Positions 34,338-35,868 of a DNA stretch of 35,868 nucleotides are shown here, one piece after another. How positions within the stretch are numbered: the first letter of the stretch is position 1; each line of letters opens with the position of its first letter. The notes beneath the pieces were generated by a model. It had not been told where the DNA came from and did not search any database. It saw nothing but the letters and a program-made list of their open reading frames with translations. This stretch comes from Armatimonadota bacterium (GTDB lineage Bacteria > Armatimonadota > JADLDR01): assembly GCA_020846535.1 (NCBI GenBank), contig JADLDR010000011.1, forward strand, positions 1 to 35,868, given 5' to 3'. The position numbers and the translations under genes are program-made.

Positions 34338-35396
34338 TTAATCCCATCTACCGGGGATGGTGGTTTCGCATTTCGGGCAGAAGCCGCCCGGCTTCAGACG
34401 GTATCCCAGGACTCGAAAGCCGGTCCGCTCGATGAGGAGTTCCTTGCAGGCGGGGCAGTAGGTGTTCTCGAAGCGTGCCATCCGGCCCGGAAGGTTGCCT
34501 GCGTAGACGTAGCGCAGGCCCTCGCTGTAGCCCATCTCGGCGGTTTGGATGAGGGCGCGGGCCGAGGTGTTGTCCCGGTCCTGCATCTTGTAGTCCTGGT
34601 GAAATGCGGTGACATGCCAGGGGATATCCGGAGAAACCGACACCAGGAAGCGGGCCATATCCCGCAGTTCTTCCTCCGAATCGTTCAGGCCCGGAACCAC
34701 CAGGGTCACGATCTCCACCCAGAAGCCCATCTCGCGCAGCATCCGGATGGTATTCAGGATGGGTTCCAGGCGGCCCCCCAACTGGCGGTAATTTTTGTCC
34801 TGGAAGCTCTTGAGGTCCACCTTGTAGAGATCGACCCAGGGCTTGAGATATTCCAGAACCCCGCGCGTGGCGTTCCCGTTGGACACGAACGAGGTGACCA
34901 GCCCGTGCTGGCGGGCTTTCTTGAATATGGCGACCGCCCATTCGGCGGTAATCAACGGCTCGTTGTAGGTGCTGGTGACGATCCTCGCGCGGTAGCGGAG
35001 GGCGATGTCCACGAACTGCCCCGGCGTGACCGCCATCGTCTCCGAACCGGCCCGGGGGTCGCGCAGGGCCTGCGAGGTGACCCAGTTCTGGCAGTAGGAG
35101 CAGTGGAGATCGCACCCCAGCATCCCGAAGCTCATCGCCAGCGAACCAGGATAGGCGTGAAAGAAAGGCTTCTTCTCCACTGGATCGCATTGAAGGGCGG
35201 CCACATAGCCGAAGGGCGCTTTGAGCGTCCCGCCCTGGTTGAAGCGCACCCGGCAGACGCCCGGCCTGCCCTCCAGGATCAGGCATTCGTGCCCGCAGGC
35301 ATAGCAGCGCACCTTGTTGTCCGGGAGCTTTTCATAGCACTCGCCCTCCCGGGTCTGAGACTCCAGCAAATCCTCCAATGTCTTGGTCTCAGGCAT
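34338..35396 (-). CDS. amrS: AmmeMemoRadiSam system radical SAM enzyme
   Basis: A 352-residue radical SAM enzyme. The N-terminal cysteine cluster RCYACGHECLILEGRPGVC (Cys31, 34, 38, 48) is followed by the radical SAM CxxxCxxC motif GCDLHCSYCQNW (Cys95, 99, 102). The TIM-like core has YNEPLI and SNGNATRGVLEYLKPWVD, and the C-terminal zinc-ribbon-like CPACKELL ... CPKCETTIPGRW completes the AmrS pattern. The family is tied to AmrA (AMMECR1) and AmrB (Memo) proteins, but neither is visible in this window; its reaction is not established. ATG 35396 is preceded by GAGGAGG. A good sigma70-type promoter lies upstream. Confidence 0.92.
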   Translation of the reverse strand: MPETKTLEDLLESQTREGECYEKLPDNKVRCYACGHECLILEGRPGVCRVRFNQGGTLKAPFGYVAALQCDPVEKKPFFHAYPGSLAMSFGMLGCDLHCSYCQNWVTSQALRDPRAGSETMAVTPGQFVDIALRYRARIVTSTYNEPLITAEWAVAIFKKARQHGLVTSFVSNGNATRGVLEYLKPWVDLYKVDLKSFQDKNYRQLGGRLEPILNTIRMLREMGFWVEIVTLVVPGLNDSEEELRDMARFLVSVSPDIPWHVTAFHQDYKMQDRDNTSARALIQTAEMGYSEGLRYVYAGNLPGRMARFENTYCPACKELLIERTGFRVLGYRLKPGGFCPKCETTIPGRWD

Positions 35397-35423
35397 AGCT
35401 GCACCTCCTCTTCTAACAGTTAT

Positions 35424-35452
35424 AGTACACCACAAATCTTTTGCCTTGTCAA
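35424..35452 (-). promoter_or_regulatory. Probable sigma70 promoter of amrS
   Basis: On the minus strand a perfect TTGACA (35447-35452) and TGTACT (35424-35429, four of six) are spaced by 17 nt, about 28 bp before the start codon; a TACTAT box at 19-nt spacing is an alternative. The divergent methyltransferase gene starts at 35552. Confidence 0.55.
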
Positions 35453-35551
35453 CTTACGGCAGAGCCCGCCCCTGCGGACAATTCTCCCTTTCCGAAAGGA
35501 CTCCGCCGCCTTGTCTCGAACCTGTAAATACCTGATAAAACGGAGAACCCG

Positions 35552-35868
35552 ATGGCAAACGAAAAGCAGTTCAAGCTGAAAACCAAATTCATCGCCACCC
35601 GCGGGGTGGAGGAGTACCGGGAGACGATCCCCGCCTGGGTGAACGAAAACGATACGGTGCTGGAGATCGGCTGTGAGTGGGGAACGACGACCGTCCAGAT
35701 CGCCCCGCGCTGCAAGGAGGTGATCGGCACGGACGTCAGCCCGGAGTGCATCGAGCGGGCCAGGCAGAAGCACCCGGACATCCGCTTCGAGGTGCTGGAC
35801 GCCTTCGATGTGCGGGCCGCCCTGGATCTCGGCAGGCAGTTCACCAAAGTCTATATCGACATGTCGGG
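35552..35868 (+). CDS. SAM-dependent methyltransferase, N-terminal part (3' truncated by window edge)
   Basis: An ATG at 35552 with GGAGA about 6 nt upstream opens a frame that runs off the end of the window (105 codons seen). It shows a class I methyltransferase core: VLEIGCEWGTTT (motif I, from Val36), VIGTDVSPECIERARQKHPD (motif II, acidic Asp binding the ribose) and IRFEVLDAFDVRAAL (motif III). The substrate cannot be judged. It is divergent from amrS across a 155-bp gap that holds the amrS promoter. Confidence 0.8.
   Translation, partial: MANEKQFKLKTKFIATRGVEEYRETIPAWVNENDTVLEIGCEWGTTTVQIAPRCKEVIGTDVSPECIERARQKHPDIRFEVLDAFDVRAALDLGRQFTKVYIDMS

Noticed and set aside
34218..35579. Plus-strand 453-codon frame opposite amrS
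   Set aside because: Shadow of the radical SAM gene and begins inside a dispersed repeat.

Overview
The window looks like chromosomal DNA of a GC-rich, free-living bacterium with a large carbohydrate-active enzyme repertoire. The evidence is codon use, good Shine-Dalgarno sites, sigma70-like promoters, several TTG/GTG starts, c-di-GMP signalling, flotillin/NfeD proteins and an AmrS radical SAM enzyme. No rRNA, tRNA, phage, plasmid or CRISPR feature was recognised. The phylum cannot be fixed by eye. Dispersed intergenic repeats (C/G-rich hairpins and GTCATTGCGAGGAG-type elements) together with DUF6259, GtaA-like and GH95-like enzymes suggest a poorly sampled environmental lineage.

Layout. (1) Positions 1-5625, plus strand: the end of a branched-chain amino acid operon, ilvC (5' truncated)-leuA-leuC-leuD-leuB, closed by a strong hairpin at 5651-5685. 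(2) 5686-8160: a decayed PIN-domain gene, a doubtful short secreted ORF, an HD-GYP sensor protein and a C/G-rich repeat. (3) 8303-11385: a DUF58 protein convergent with a HAMP/GAF/GGDEF diguanylate cyclase. (4) 11833-26022: a glycan-related region. Plus-strand genes are a GtaA-like six-hairpin protein, an MFS transporter and a DUF6259 TIM-barrel protein. Minus-strand genes are a tightly overlapping trio (six-hairpin glycosidase-like, GH38 alpha-mannosidase, GH95-like enzyme) followed by a polyol-type zinc dehydrogenase. (5) 26162-27376: a broken HEPN gene, a 34-residue ORF overlapping a D12-class DNA adenine methylase, and that methylase. (6) 27449-29864: two overlapping membrane-glycan genes (GT39-like and GT2). 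(7) 30034-33057: flotillin plus two paralogous NfeD-like proteins. (8) 33287-35868: YfcE-like phosphoesterase, a solo LuxR-type regulator, AmrS, and the start of a SAM methyltransferase.

How the genes work together. IlvC feeds valine/leucine precursors, and LeuA, LeuCD and LeuB carry out the three steps from 2-ketoisovalerate to 2-ketoisocaproate. The HD-GYP and GGDEF proteins have opposite predicted activities on c-di-GMP and are close neighbours. The glycan region probably trims mannose- and possibly fucose-type residues and takes up products through the MFS protein; substrates are inferred from families only. The flotillin/NfeD operon probably organises membrane microdomains.

The most unusual items are: NfeD paralogs whose equivalent loop is His-rich in one and Asp/Gly-rich in the other; the 34-residue ORF coupled to the methylase; remnants of two toxin-type genes (PIN and HEPN); a GH95-like enzyme with altered conserved motif; a three-copy MITE-like repeat, one copy of which appears to supply a promoter -35 box; and an AT-rich 16-bp inverted repeat in the glycan region.
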